Source: Saposhnikovia divaricata (lineage: Eukaryota; Streptophyta; Magnoliopsida; Apiales; Apiaceae). From it: a DNA stretch of 64,000 nucleotides. Of this stretch, positions 32,242-44,938 are shown piece by piece. The notes below the pieces were generated by a model. The model did not search any database. It was not told where the DNA came from and saw only the letters and a program-made list of their open reading frames with translations. The translations under genes and the position numbers were made by a program. Location: positions 112,522,046 through 112,586,045 of the forward strand of contig CM071600.1 in assembly GCA_036435485.1 (NCBI GenBank). Direction: 5' to 3'. Within the stretch, counting starts at the first letter, position 1; each line of letters starts with the position of its first letter.

Positions 32242-32974
32242 TGTTGTGGATGAAAATCACAAGTATTGAAATTGCAGCTAGGGAGTGTGTATTGAATGCA
32301 AAGGGGGGTGAGCTTCGAGCTTTAATGGTGGCTGCTCTTGTTGTCGGGGACTAACTCGGTCCTAACAAGATGCCTACGTACCTTGATGAATATCAAGAAT
32401 CAAGCCAAAACGTAGTTCTAGAGTTGCCTACGTGGCTTGATGCGCCCTCGCGGCGTAGTGACGTAGTGGCTTGTATGTCCTTATTCGAGGATTAAGCCTA
32501 AAACGTAGCGGGACGTATTGAGCTGTGCCCAAAAAACGTTTATCTGAGATGAGGGGTTGCGTTCTTTATATAGGCATGAAAAGCCTAGAGTTAGAATATG
32601 GATAGGTGACTTGGTGGGCAAGTCAACTCCTTGGCCCAATTCTAGAAGTTTCTAACCTCCTTCCATGTAGGAATTAGTTTCCATGTAGTAATAGTTATCC
32701 AGAATCCTTTTCCAGATAAGAGTCAATCCTAATTCCTATTACGTGGAATTAGAATCGTGATATGATTGTATATACTGATTTCTTTCCTTTGTAGGAGTTG
32801 TTTCCCATTATATCTCAAATTAATGAGATGTTGATTTATCCCTCTAATCAATTACGAAAATTAGTAATTAATTAGGGTCTTGGGCCTCGTTACAGGGCTT
32901 CGTATTTGGGCCAAGCTAGGTCTAATTAATGCAACATTAACTATGCCTTTATGGCTTACTTTTAGCCCATATCA
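32242..32974 (-). repeat. 5' LTR of gypsy-2
   Basis: 733 bp, near-identical to 25345-26075. In element orientation it runs TGATATGGGC...CACAACA. Confidence 0.93.
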
Positions 32975-34085
32975 CTTTCAGTACAGTACTTACCTTATTT
33001 AATTATTTTACTTTATTACTCTTAATTATTTAACTTAATTATAAAAAACCGAAGCACAATCTTTTCTCAAAATATTACACGTAACTCTTCGCAACACTTT
33101 TCCTAAAATAAATAACCAAGTACCTTTTTTAAGCTATTACCTTTCTAACTTTTCTAACTAAAATATCTTCTTTCAAAAAATATGGCTGTTCTAATTAATG
33201 AAATAAACTAATAATATTATAATTATCAATATCTAATTACCTTTCCCAACTTAAAGGTAATATCTTTTTAATATTTTTTAATCTAAAATATCTCATTTTT
33301 TCCTAAATAATAACTAACCAATTACTTTTTCTAAATTTTCTTACTAAAATATTTTCTTTCCAAAAATATGGTCATTTGTTCTAATTAATGAATAAACTAA
33401 TAATATTATAATTACTAATAGTTAATTACCTTTCCCAGCTAAAAGGTAATATCTTTTCTATATCTTCTAACTAAAATATCACATTTTCTTCTAAATATTA
33501 ACTAATCAATTACCTTTTTCAGCTATTACCTTTTCTAACTAAAATATTTTCTTTCCAAAAATATGGTCGTTCTAATTAATTAATGAAATAAACTAATTAT
33601 ATTATAATAACTAATTAATTAACTTTTTCAGCTAAAAGGTAATATTCTTTCTATATTTTCTAAATAAAATATCCCATTTTCTCCTAATAATAAATTAATA
33701 ACTAACCAATTACATTTTCAGCTATTACTTTTTCTAACTTTTTAACTAAAATCTCTTATTTCCAAAAATATGGTCGTTCTACTTAATGAAATAAACTAAT
33801 GATATTATAATTACTAATAATTAATTGACTATCTTTTCCAGCTAAAAAAATATATTTTCTAAATTTTCTAACTAAAATATATCATTTTTAAACTTGATTT
33901 TTTAACTTAATTATCCTTACTTAAATATTTGTTATTGGTAAAAACATGTAATTCTATTTTATAAAATAAAATAACGATATTATAATTCCTAATAACTAAG
34001 CAATTACCTTTTTTTTAGCTAAAACACATTATCTTTCTAACTAACCAACAATTTAATTTTATTTTATAAAATAAAATAACGATAT
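32975..34085 (+). repeat. Helitron C body with degenerate repeats of about 190 bp
   Basis: TTTCCAAAAATATGG, then ATGAAATAAACTAAT and AAAGGTAATAT recur near 33168, 33353, 33548 and 33753. The first 150 bp (32980-33130) repeat the sequence left of gypsy-2 (25190-25344). No coding. Confidence 0.65.
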
Positions 34086-37050
34086 ATGCAAATACTCAAA
34101 TACAAACCAATCTTAAACTACAAACTAGATTTAAAAATAATCAAAATTAAGATATACACGGTACATACACCCACTCCCACCCAATTTAAACACCCCACCC
34201 CACCTTCTCTGGTCATCTTCTCCGGGAGCTCTGGCCATCTTCTCCAACGAGCTCAATTTTTTCGGCGAGATTCAGATCTGGTTGTCCGCTGAACTACTTC
34301 GTCGTCATCACTCTCTTCTCTTGGTCGTGGAAATGTCTTCCCCGTTTATTCGGCGCGCGACCCTTCCATCACCATTTCTTTTCTACTAGATTATAGCCCA
34401 TTCTACGCACACAGGTATTTTAAAATTTAATTAGTAATTATAATAAATTATATAATTTAATATTTAAAAATTGAATAATTTAATTCCGAAAAAAGTAAAA
34501 TTAATACAATAAGTGCATCCTTTTATATATTGTAACAAATTTATTTCGAAATTACTTTAATTATATATTTTATTATATTTGTTATATATGTTATGAGATC
34601 ATTTAAATTAATAATATTTTATTATATATATTATATATGCTATGAGATCATTTGCATTAATCAAGTTACCAAAATTTAAAAATTCAAATCTATATTAATA
34701 AACTTACCATAGATAATATATATTGCATTAATGATATTTAAATTTGATATACAAACTTTCCATAATCGAAAATGTGTCAAATAATCATATGGATCTTCTA
34801 CAAACCAAAAATGGATACCAAACCAAAAATATGGACAATCCATAGATCTAAATAAAGTTAAAAAATTTAATCCAAACCTGAATATGGATACCGAACCTAA
34901 GGTATGAGTTATCCACTAATTTATAATACTAGCTTAAAACCCGTGCGATACACAGATTTTTTTTAATATTTTATAAACTTTTCATTAATTTAAGTTAATT
35001 TTTTTAAAACATGAATTCGGGAGGCTTAAATAATTATATAAATGTTATCCGTGATATTTCTAGAAAATGTGGGATTTTAGTTAGAAAACATAAGAAAAAA
35101 AATGATATGTTTTAGTTGAAAAAGGTATAAAATTATTATTTTATTTTATTAAATATAATTTCCATGATATGATTAGAAAAATAGAGGATTTAGTTAGAGA
35201 AAATTAAAAAGGTAACATGTTCCAAGTGAAAAAGATAATTGATTAGTTTATAGTAATAATAATTTAATTACGTAATTTTACTAAATACAATTGCTCGTAA
35301 TATTTTTAGAAAAGGAGAAATTAATATTGTCCGCTATATTTCTATTAAAAGAGGGATTTTGGTTAGAAAATATAGAAAATATGATACGTTTTTGCTGAAA
35401 AAGTTAATCGGTTAATTATTAATATTATTATATTATTAGTTTATTGTATAAAATAAAACCGCCCGTGATATAATTGGAAAAACCGATATTTTAAAAAAGG
35501 GAATTTAATTAGAAAAAATAGAAAATATGATACGTTTTAGCGAAAAATGTAATCGGCTAATTATTAGTATTATAATATTATTATTTTATTTTTATTAATA
35601 GAAACGCCCGTGATATAATTGGAAAAAGAGAGGTTTTAGTAATAGAAAAGAAAAAAAATAACGAGTTTTGGTTGAAAAAGGTAACTGTCCATGATATAAT
35701 TAGAAAATGAGAGATTTTAGTTAGAGAAAAGAGAAAAGGTAACGTTTTTTGACTGAAAAAGGTAACTGATTAGTTAATAGTAATTATAAAATAATTATGT
35801 TTTTGTTAAACAAAATTGCTCGTAATGTTTTTAAAAAAGGATAAATTTTAGTTAGATAAAATGTAAAAGATATTGTATTTTACCTAAGAAAGAAAATTAT
35901 TTAGTTATTGGAAATTAGAAAAGATGATATGTTTAACCTGAAAAAGGAAATTGATTAATAAAGGAGAATTTTTAGTTAGATAAGATATAAAATATATTGT
36001 CTTTTACCTGAAAAATGAAATTATTTAGTTATTGAAAAATAGAAAAGATAATATGTTTTAGCTGAAAAAAATTGATTAATACAAAATTGTTCGTAGTGTT
36101 TTTAAAAAAGGAGATATTTTAGATAGATAAAATGTAAAAGAGATTGTATTTCACCTGAAAAAGGAAATTATTTAGTTACTGAAAAATAGAAAAAGGTGAT
36201 AAGTTTAACCTGAAAAAGGAAATTGAATAATAAAGGAGAAATTTTAGTTAGATAAAATATAAAAGATTTTGTATTTTACCTGAAAAAGGAAATTATTTAG
36301 TTATTGAAAAATAGAAAAGATAATATGTTTCACCTGAAAAAACAAATTGATTAAGGACGGATTTTATCTGTAATTGTAATTGATTAAGGGTAAATTTGTA
36401 AAATCAACAGGTACTGTACTGACCGACCGACCAAACTTTTAATGTTTCGACTTTTATATAATAGTATAGATATAGATAGATATGATTCTCCATCTTTGAT
36501 CTCTGTATCACTCTCCCTCTTTGATTTTCATCTCATTTCATTTGCACCATCAACAACCATTAACCACCACAAGTTGTATTGCTATTTCCAATAAATTACC
36601 AGATCTGAACTGCTTTCACCAATTCGTATTAAGAGAACTACTAATATGTATTTAACGAATCACTAATTTGTATTATATGAATCACTAATTTGTATTATAT
36701 GAATCAGTAAATCTGCAACAAAAATCACTGATTTTTATAGCAGAAATCAACAATATATTTATGTACACAAATCTGAGATTGTTGGAATAAGATAATGAGC
36801 AGATTGCTAGAATAAAATAAAGTCACCTGAATAGAAGGATGTCACTGGAATTAACGTCGGAAATCATGGAGGTTACTAATTGTAGTGGTTGCGATATATG
36901 TATATGCAAGTGGGTGGGGTGGGTAGCGTGAAAAAAGAATGAAGAAAAAAGAAAGAGATGAATTTAAATGAGTGGTTTAAAATGATTTAATTTGAATGGA
37001 TAAGGTGGGTTTTTAGTTTGTATTTAATTTTGGTTTGTTGCTGAGTATGA

Positions 37051-37052
<2 letters not shown>
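34086..37052. mobile_element. Element H: 3-kb inverted-repeat element, TA-flanked
   Basis: The left end (TACTCAAATACAAACCAATC and then ACTACAAACTA) is partly inverted at the right end (TAGTTTGTATTTAATTTTGG, TTTGTTGCTGAGTATGACTC). The ends resemble element B, so it may be a larger member of that family. Inside: a GC-rich stretch (34200-34420) ending in a splice-donor-like ACACAGGTATTT, Helitron B, and a UTR-like stretch (36484-36990). No transposase was recognised. Confidence 0.4.
34929..36470 (-). mobile_element. Helitron B, non-autonomous
   Basis: Minus-strand start TCTATACTATTATATAAAAG (36470 down), end GGGTTTTAAGCTAG (34929), flanked by A and T. It holds many degenerate units such as GAAAAAGGTAACTGATTAGT and no ORF. 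Same termini as Helitrons A and C. Confidence 0.7.

Positions 37053-37092
<40 letters not shown>
37053..37092. repeat. (TA)n microsatellite, left part of the copia target
   Basis: TA dinucleotides up to the copia LTR. The tract continues at 47806. Confidence 0.92.
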
Positions 37093-37096
<4 letters not shown>

Positions 37097-37607
37097 AGAA
37101 ATGATTGATGAAAACAGTGCTTAGGAGCTACAGCGACAAATCAGAGTTTAGCTGGAAGCAGTCAGAGTTTAGTTAAACACTGACTATGGAAGCTCGACAG
37201 AGTTTAGTTAAACTCTGTCTGGAGGAAGCGCGTACGAAGTCAACAAAAGATATTAGAGATCAATTGAAGATTGATATGGAAGCGAGATCTTTGGAGACTG
37301 GATAGCTATCAAAGAGATCGAGTTGACTTAGGAGACGTATGACAATCTGTAATTGATATCATTGTATAGCTGATTATTAGGAATATCAATTAGAGATTGT
37401 ATCGAAGCTGTATGTTTTATAAATACAGTTAGGTTAACCCTAGAAGGGTATCGTGCATCGAACTATCTTTATTGTAACCTAGCAGCTCTTTGTGATAGTT
37501 TACATCACGAAGAGGGTTTTTAATATCAGAAGATTTAAAAGTGCATAATCATCTTAATTGTTATTCTCTCATCTAATATTGATTATTAGAGTGTACTCGG
37601 CCTAACA
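37093..37607 (+). repeat. 5' LTR of copia
   Basis: TGTTAGAAATG ... GGCCTAACA. CAGAGTTTAG words at 37142, 37166 and 37199 form an inverted pair with TTAAACTCTG at 37210. The 'tttataaataca' stretch at 37414-37425 is a candidate TATA box. Confidence 0.93.
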
Positions 37608-37609
37608 AG

Positions 37610-37622
37610 TGGTATCAGAGCC
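37610..37622 (+). promoter_or_regulatory. Primer-binding site of copia
   Basis: TGGTATCAGAGCC, complementary to the initiator Met tRNA 3' end, two bases after the 5' LTR. Standard for Ty1/copia. Confidence 0.92.
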
Positions 37623-37674
37623 ATATCTGTTAATCATTACAGTTTAAGATCCACACACACACACAGAAATCATC

Positions 37675-39903
37675 ATGTCTGAAGTTCCACCTCCATCAGA
37701 GTATGACAATGCTAAACCCACTGTTAGTCGATATGAGGCTATTAGGGTTCCTATTCTCAGGCCATCAGAATATCCCATCTGGAGGGTAAAGATGACCATG
37801 TTTCTGGAAGCTATAGATGTAGAATATCTTGACAGGATTAATGAAGGGCCACACCTGCCTTCAAAGCTGGCTCCTGCTGTTGCTGGTCAAGAGGCCAAAA
37901 TGATTCCTAAGGAGAAGAAGGATATGACTCCTGAAGATCTTTCATCCATTGCTAAGGATGCAAAGGTGAGGCATTTACTTCACAGTGCTTTGGATAATGT
38001 TATGTCTAACAAGGTTATTGGCTTGACTACTGCAAAAGAAATTTGGGATGCTCTTGAGGTTAGATGTTAGGGAACTCCTGCTATCAAGAAGAATAGGAGA
38101 AACATACTCACTCAGGAGTATGAACATTTTGAGGCTAAACCTGAAGAGACCATGACACAAACATTTGACAGATTCTGTAAACTGTTGAATGATTTGTCAT
38201 TGGTTGACAAAGAATATAATCTGGAAGATTCAAATCTAAAGTTTCTTCTGTCTCTACCTGAAAAGTGGGATGTGAAAACTACCACTATTATAGACAATTA
38301 TGATCTTGATGAGACCCAAATTGATGAAATCTATGGGCTGCTCAAAACTCATGAATTGGAAATGGAGCAGAGAAACAGGAGATCAAGCAGGAAGGCAAAG
38401 TCTGTTGCTCATAAGGTTGAAGAGAAGCCTCAGAAGAAAGAGGCATCAAGAAGGAAAATGAAGGGAAAAGCTTTGGTCATACACTCAGAAAGTGAATCAT
38501 CAAACTCTGATTGTGATTCAAACTCTTCTGAATCATCTGACTCTGAGGATGATGAAGAAGAAATGAGAAAAATGGCTGTGTTGATGGTGAAGACCTTCAA
38601 GAAAATGGGTTTCAAGAATTTCAAGAAAGGGAAAAGGTTTTCTAGAGATTCAAATGAAGACAGAAAAAGTTTCAGGAAGTCTGAAAGAAAAGAGACCAAG
38701 TCTGGGAAGAAGGATAAGTCTGAAATTCAATGCTACAGGTGCAAGGAGATGGGTAACTATGCTCCTGAGTGCAAGAAGGGTAAAACTGGAAAGGTACTCA
38801 TCACAAAAGGCAGAGATTGGGCAGACACTTCAGATTCAGATGAGGAAATGAACTATGCTCTCATGGCTACTACTGAATCAGAAACTTCTGAAAATCAGGT
38901 ACCTCTAACTACCTATGCTTATAATATTGATGACATTTCTCAATTAAGAATTTATCTTAAGTCATTGCATATAAGTTATAGGGATCAGACTTTAGAGAAT
39001 GAGAGGATTAAATCTGAGAATTCCTAACTCAAAGAGAGAAATAAAATTGTTGAAGAAAATCTAAAAAATATGCAACAAGTTCAGAAAGAGAGAGATGATG
39101 TTGTTTCTATAGAACAGGATTTGCTTCAGAAATATAAACAACTAGAATCTGAGTTGGAGGAAGCAAATAAGAAAATTAGGACTTGGACTAATTCTGGAAA
39201 GGACACTCAACAGGTTTTTCAAACAGACACTGTTGGTCTAGGTTATAATGAGGGAGATGAACTAAGATTTCAAAGTCAAGTTAAAATCAGACCTCATTTT
39301 GTACATGGAGCCAGTAAATTTTTGTCTGATAATGAAAAAGAAACTGTTAAGGTCAAATCAGTAAAAACTTGTGCTAAACAGGTTAATATTGGTTTGATGA
39401 CAGATAAACAACTCAAACATAAACTGAAGGAGTTAAAATCTGTTAAGAAACAGGGAGTGTCAAATAAGAACAGAAATGGAAAAGTAGGCATCACTTCAGG
39501 AAATAAACCAATGCTTGCTAGTTATGCTCCAAGAAAGACATGTCATAACTGTGGTAGTACTAAGCATCTTGCAAATTTTTGCAAGAAAAACAAAAATATA
39601 AATTCTTTACCATCCAAGTCTGAGGTAAAGCAGGATTTTGCTAGAACTAAGCCACAGACTTTATGCACACACTGTGGAAGCACTTGGCATTCCATTTATA
39701 CTTGCAGAGAGTATCATTCTATCTATCATAATTACTATGAACTGAAACCCAATCTGAAATCGGTTAAAGTTAGTACTGCAAGTGTAAACTCTGATACTGT
39801 TAGCTCAAACTCTGATAATGTTAATTCCGCTGCTAAAGCTAACAAAGTTAAGAATGTCAAAGGATCCAAGCAAGTCTGGATCCTTAAATCTAATCCTCAG
39901 TAA
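37675..39903 (+). pseudogene. gag: gag of copia (two nonsense codons)
   Basis: About 743 codons in one frame from ATG 37675, interrupted by TAG at 38068-38070 and TAA at 39025-39027, closed by TAA at 39901-39903. The N-terminus is the copia Gag fold (SEYPIWRVKMTMFLEAIDVE, TAKEIWDAL). A Ser/Asp/Glu-rich linker and three zinc knuckles follow: CYRCKEMGNYAPEC (histidine replaced by tyrosine), CHNCGSTKHLANFC and CTHCGSTWHSIYTC. A coiled coil (about 39065-39200) precedes the last two. Pol overlaps the end in another frame. Full-length Gag cannot be made without readthrough. Confidence 0.85.
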
Positions 39904-42900
39904 TTGCTTGTTATTGCAGGGCAACAGGGAGGCAACCTTAGTTGTGGACAGTGGATGTTCAGGACACATGACTGGAAATAAAGCCCTAATATCAGACTAT
40001 GAGGAGAAGGCTGGCCCAAAAGTTTCCTATGGTGATGGCAATGTAGGAAGAACATTGGGATATGGCAATATTAATTTTGGAAATGTCATCATCAACAATG
40101 TAGCTCATGTCCCAGGACTCAAGCATGACTTGCTATCTGTGAGTCAAATCTGTGACAAGGGATATCATGTAGATTTTCAACCTGAATATTGTGAAGTTAT
40201 TAGCAAATCTACAGGAAAGGTTGTTCTAGTTGGTCATAGGCAAAACAACATTTATAAAATCAAGCTCTTAATAGACTCTGTTGGAAAAGTTGTTTGCCTG
40301 TCTACAAGAATGTCTAGTGAAGAGAGTTGGAAGTGGCACAAGAAACTCTCACATTTCAACTTGAACAACATCAATGAATTGATCAGAAAGGATCTTGTAA
40401 GAGGACTCCCAAAGGCTCTGTTAAATGTTGATGGCCTATGTGATTCATGTCAAAAGGCAAAGCAAAGGAAGTCATCTTTCAAGAGCAAGACAGAATTTTC
40501 AATCACTGATCCTTATCATCTTCTGCATGTTGATCTCTTTGGTCCAGTAAATGTTATGTCTATAGCAAGGAAGAAATATGCTTTAGTCATTGTGGATGAA
40601 TACACTAGATTCACTTGGGTGTATTTTCTAGCAAAGAAGGATGAAACTACATTAACTCTGATGGAGCATGTGAAGCTTCTGGACAAAGGATCAAGTAACA
40701 AAGTCAGAATCATCAAAAGTGATAATGGAACTGAGTTCAGGAATGCAACAATGGAAGAATTCTGCAAGGACAATGGAGTGAAGCAAGAATTTTCAGCACC
40801 TGGTACACCACAACAAAATGGTGTAGTTGAAAGGAAAAATAGAACCTTGATAGAAGCTGCCAGAACTATGCTTGATGAAGCAAAATTGCCAACTTATTTC
40901 TGGGCAGAAGCTGTTCAAACTGCTTGTTTTACTCGAAATGCTACACTGATCAATAAGCATGGAAAGACACCATATGAGATGGTGAAGAAAAAGAAGCCTA
41001 ACCTGAAATACTTTCATATTTTCGGGTGCAAATGCTTTGTTTTGAAGACTCATCCTGAATAGTTGATGAAGTTTGAGCTAAAGGCAGATGAAGGAATTTT
41101 TGTTGGCTATCCACTGTCAACAAAGGCATTCAGAGTTTACAATCTGAGAACTAAAGTGATCATGGAATCTATACATGTGTCTTTTGATGACAAGAAAATA
41201 ACTGGACTTGAAGACATAGATGAATATGATCAACTGAACTTTGAAAATGAAGATTTAAAATCTGTTGAAGTAAACTCTGATCAAACTATTCTGACAGACT
41301 CTGAACCTCTACTGGTAAACACTGGAGAAACTTCTCAGCCACAACAAAGGGAAGAACCAGTTGAGGGGGAGCATGATCAAGATGAAGACTCAAACATTGA
41401 TACTGAGTCAACTGAAAAATCTGGATCAAACTCTGATGATTCAAACTCTGAAAATTCAAATTCTGACTCTGGGCAGTCAAGTTCAGGGGGAGTCTCAGAA
41501 AATGAACAAAGCCCACAACAAAATCAGGAGAGCATGGATCAAGGGGGAGGATCACATGCTGACAAAAGTCATTTGCCTTCTGCTAGGAAATGGACTAAAT
41601 CACATACACCTGATTTGATAATTGGTGATCCAAATGCAAAAGTAAGAACAAGTAGTGCCACTGCAAGTGAATGTTTGTTTCATGCATTCTTGTCTAAGAA
41701 TGAACCAAAGAAAGTGGAAGAAACTCTTCAGGATGCTGACTGGATAACAGCAATGCAGGAAGAGTTGATTGAATTTGAAAGGAATGAAGTTTGGACCCTT
41801 GTACCAAGGCCAAAGAACAGATCTATTGTTGGTACTAAATGGGTTTTCAGAAACAAGACTGACAGTGAAGGTGTTATCACAAGGAACAAGGCTAGACTGG
41901 TAGCAAAAGGCTATTCACAGCAGGAAGGAATAGACTATGATGAAACATTTGCTCTAGTTGCAAGATTGGAGGCAATCAGAATTTTTCTAGCATATGCCTC
42001 TCACAAGAAATTTAAAGTGTTCCAGATGGATGTGAAAAGTGCTTTTCTGAATGGGAAGCTTGAAGAAGAAGTGTTTGTTGAACAACCACCAGGATTTGTG
42101 GACCCAAAATATCCAGACCATGTCTACAGGCTGGATAAAGCACTCTATGGACTTAAGCAAGCACCAAGGGCATGGTATGAAACTCTGGCTCAATTTCTCT
42201 TAGAAAGTGGATTCAACAGAGGTACTATTGACAAAACTCTGTTTTATTTCAAATCTGGGAGTGACTTGCTTTTAGTTCAGATATATGTTGATGACATTAT
42301 CTTTGGGTCTACTAATGATAAACTATGTAAGAAGTTTGCCAAGCTCATGCAGTCCAGATATCAAATGAGCATGATGGGAGAGCTTAGTTATTTTCTAGGC
42401 CTACAGGTGAGACAAACAGATGATGGTATCTTCATTAATCAAGCAAAATATACCAGAAATCTTCTCAAGAAATTTGGTATGCTTGACTGTTCATCTGCAT
42501 CAACTCCCATGGCAACAGCAACTAAATTGGACAAAGACACAGGAGTTTCAGTCGATATGACAAACTACAGGGGCATGATAGGATCTCTTCTTTACTTGAC
42601 AGCTAGTAGGCCTGACATCATGTATGCAACCTGTCTTTGCGCAAGGTTTCAGGCAGATCCTAGAGAGCCACATCTGACAGCTGTGAAAAGAATCTTCAAG
42701 TATCTCAAGGGCACCATATCATTAGGTCTGTGGTACCCCAGAGAATCAGATTTCAAGCTACTTGGGTATTCTGATGCAGACTTTGCGGGCTGCAAGATAG
42801 ACAGAAAGAGCACTAGTGGAAGTTGTCAATTTCTTGGTGACAGATTTGTCTCTTGGTACAGCAAGAAACAGAAATCAATTTCTACATCTACAGCTGAAGT

Positions 42901-43228
42901 AGAGTATATTGCAGCTGGTAGCTGTTGTGCACAGATCTTGTGGATGAAGAATCAATTGCTGGATTATGGATTGAGGTATAGTAAGATTCCAATTTACTGT
43001 GATAATCAAAGTGCTATTGCTATGACAGGTAATCCAGTACAACATTCAATGACCAAGCACATCAGCATAAGGTACCATTTCATCAGAGAACATGTGGAAG
43101 AAGGGAATATTGAACTACATTTTGTGTCTACAGAACAACAGCTTGCAGATATCTTCACCAAACCATTGAGTGAAGCTACATTTACAAGACTGGTCAATGA
43201 ACTAGGAATGGTCTCTGGTTTTGACTAG
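39818..43228 (+). pseudogene. pol: pol of copia (one nonsense codon)
   Basis: Frame +1 relative to gag, overlapping it by 86 bp. Domains in order: protease (VVDSGCSGHMTG near 39940), integrase zinc finger (WHKKLSHFN ... CDSCQKAK), DDE core (HVDLFGP near 40528, SDNGTEF near 40720, NGVVERKNRTL near 40820), reverse transcriptase ([12 protein letters not shown] near 42020, YVDDI near 42285) and RNase H ([17 protein letters not shown] near 42770; ends 43228). All catalytic motifs are intact. The only break is TAG at 41060-41062 between integrase and RT. The gag/pol frame change may be a programmed shift or an indel. Confidence 0.9.
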
Positions 43229-43946
43229 GAATGTTTGTTAGATTCAAATTTTCCTTATGAATTGTGTTGCTCATATTTCCTTGATTTGTTAAGTGCTAAG
43301 TGAACTCTGTTGATTAAACTCTGTTATGCATACTCTGTTAACATGTTTTTCTTTAAACACTGTCAAACTCTGTTAAATTCTGTCAGCATGCCTGTATGTC
43401 ATACACTGTTAATAAGTTTGATAAACTCTGTGAATTCTGAGTTGATTATTGTCTGAATGGAAACACCAATGAAGAAATATGTATGAAGCATGATTCTCAG
43501 TAATTAATCATGAATCTTTCTGAGTTATTGTGATCTAATCTTAGATTGTGAAAAAAGTTAACACAGCATGATACTGGGTCATATTTATAGCATCTCTTAG
43601 TTTATTTTGTCCTAAACTCTGAGTCTATAAATACTGTGTGCATTGCCTCTCATGAATAACTACTGATGTTGATGAACTCTAAACTCTGTTAGTTATACTC
43701 TAGTAGATTAAAATGCTTACTGCAATACCCCCAAAGAAAATGTATATAGGTTGCTATACTCCTTTGAGATTATGTTGGTGACTAGGATGACCCAGGAACT
43801 TATTGGTATATAATATGGGCTAAAATTCTCTGATTTTTGGTGACTAGTCAAAGACTAGGATGACCCAGGAACTTATCAAAATGATAAGGGCTAAAATTTT
43901 TGAATTTTTGGTGACTGGCTCCAACCTCTAATTACTGGAATGAATA

Positions 43947-44012
<66 letters not shown>

Positions 44013-44938
44013 TAGGGATCTAGAGAAAACCCCTTAAAAAGAGAACTAAGAAAACTAAATTAAAATATAGCACATATGGTATGCAAACTGATCGTTGGGA
44101 GATGGGGAAAAATGTGGTGAAATTAGATATTAAAAAAATATCACCGATTGACGGGAAAAATCAAATTTAAAACGGAGGGAATTAGGTGGGATTGTGTGTG
44201 TGAGGGTGTATTTGATTAATGTGTGGGCGCCCCTGGTGGGGCCGTTGATTATAATACATCAAATGGTTAGGATTAGTACCTTAGTTTTCTTCAAATAATG
44301 AGTTCTCTTTTGAGCCACACCCTATATATATATATATTGGCAATAGAGGGGGTATAAAATAAATTAAATGTTACTGTATATAGAATGATTACTACAGAGT
44401 TTAGCTTTCATCATACAGTCAGTGTTTACTATGAGAGTTTGTGCATCCAGTGTTTATTGATTTACTTTATGGATTTTATGAAAAATTAGATGCTCTAAAA
44501 ATTGATTTGGTAAACTCTGCTACACACACACATATTTTCACCACTGTGCAATTTTTGAAAGGGTTTCGGTGATAAAGTTGGAGAATTGACAAACGCTGTT
44601 GATTTGTGTTTAGTACTCTAAGGTAAATTTTCATTTGGATAATTTGAAAATTTTGGAGTAAATAGTGCTTTTGACAACTGTTAATAAGTGTATTGTGTTA
44701 AAGTGTCTTGGAAATAGGAAAGAGAATACAGCGGTGATAATTGATATTTTTACAACGCATGATTAATTGATCCACTGCATGTATGACACGTGTCCCACTC
44801 ACTCATTATTGTGTCCCACTCACACATTAATCTAGGAACTGTTGAGTGTTTGAATACACAAACGATTGAGTTTTAATTTTTAATTACAACTCTAATTACT
44901 TTTGGGTACATCGTTTCATTATTACTCTTGATTCATTC
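43229..44938. other. Non-coding spacer between pol and the third ORF
   Basis: No coding frame. It has a high density of AAACTCTG/AACTCTGTT words (about 43300-43690), two copies of GACTAGGATGACCCAGGAAC (near 43782 and 43853) and the TA-flanked element F. It may hold the promoter or leader of the third ORF. Confidence 0.55.
44010..44322. mobile_element. Micron-like element F inside copia
   Basis: TA tracts at 43949-44009 and 44323-44337. Weak inverted ends (AAAAGAGAACTAAGAAAAC against AGTTTTCTTC ... GAGTTCTCTTTTGAG). The core GGTATGCAAACTGATCGTTG matches element A, and GCGCCCCTGGTGGGGCC (about 44228-44243) matches the GC core of B-E, tying the family together. It inserted after the copia did. 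Confidence 0.65.

Larger units (their letters stand above)
25345..32974 (-). mobile_element. gypsy-2: non-autonomous Tat-type element
   Basis: LTRs of 731 and 733 bp (TGTTGTGGATG...GCCCATATCA) with TSD CTTTC at 25340-25344 and 32975-32979. The LTRs differ at only about three bases and one 2-bp gap by eye, so this is a recent insertion. Inside, gag is disrupted, the protease motif is altered, the RT core and integrase are missing and the antisense gene is absent; tandem repeats occupy its place. It probably depended on proteins from a relative. Confidence 0.9.

Noticed and set aside
32051..32354. + strand frames near 32.1-32.35 kb
   Set aside because: They read across the 5' end of gypsy-2 (gag start, primer-binding site, LTR) in antisense.
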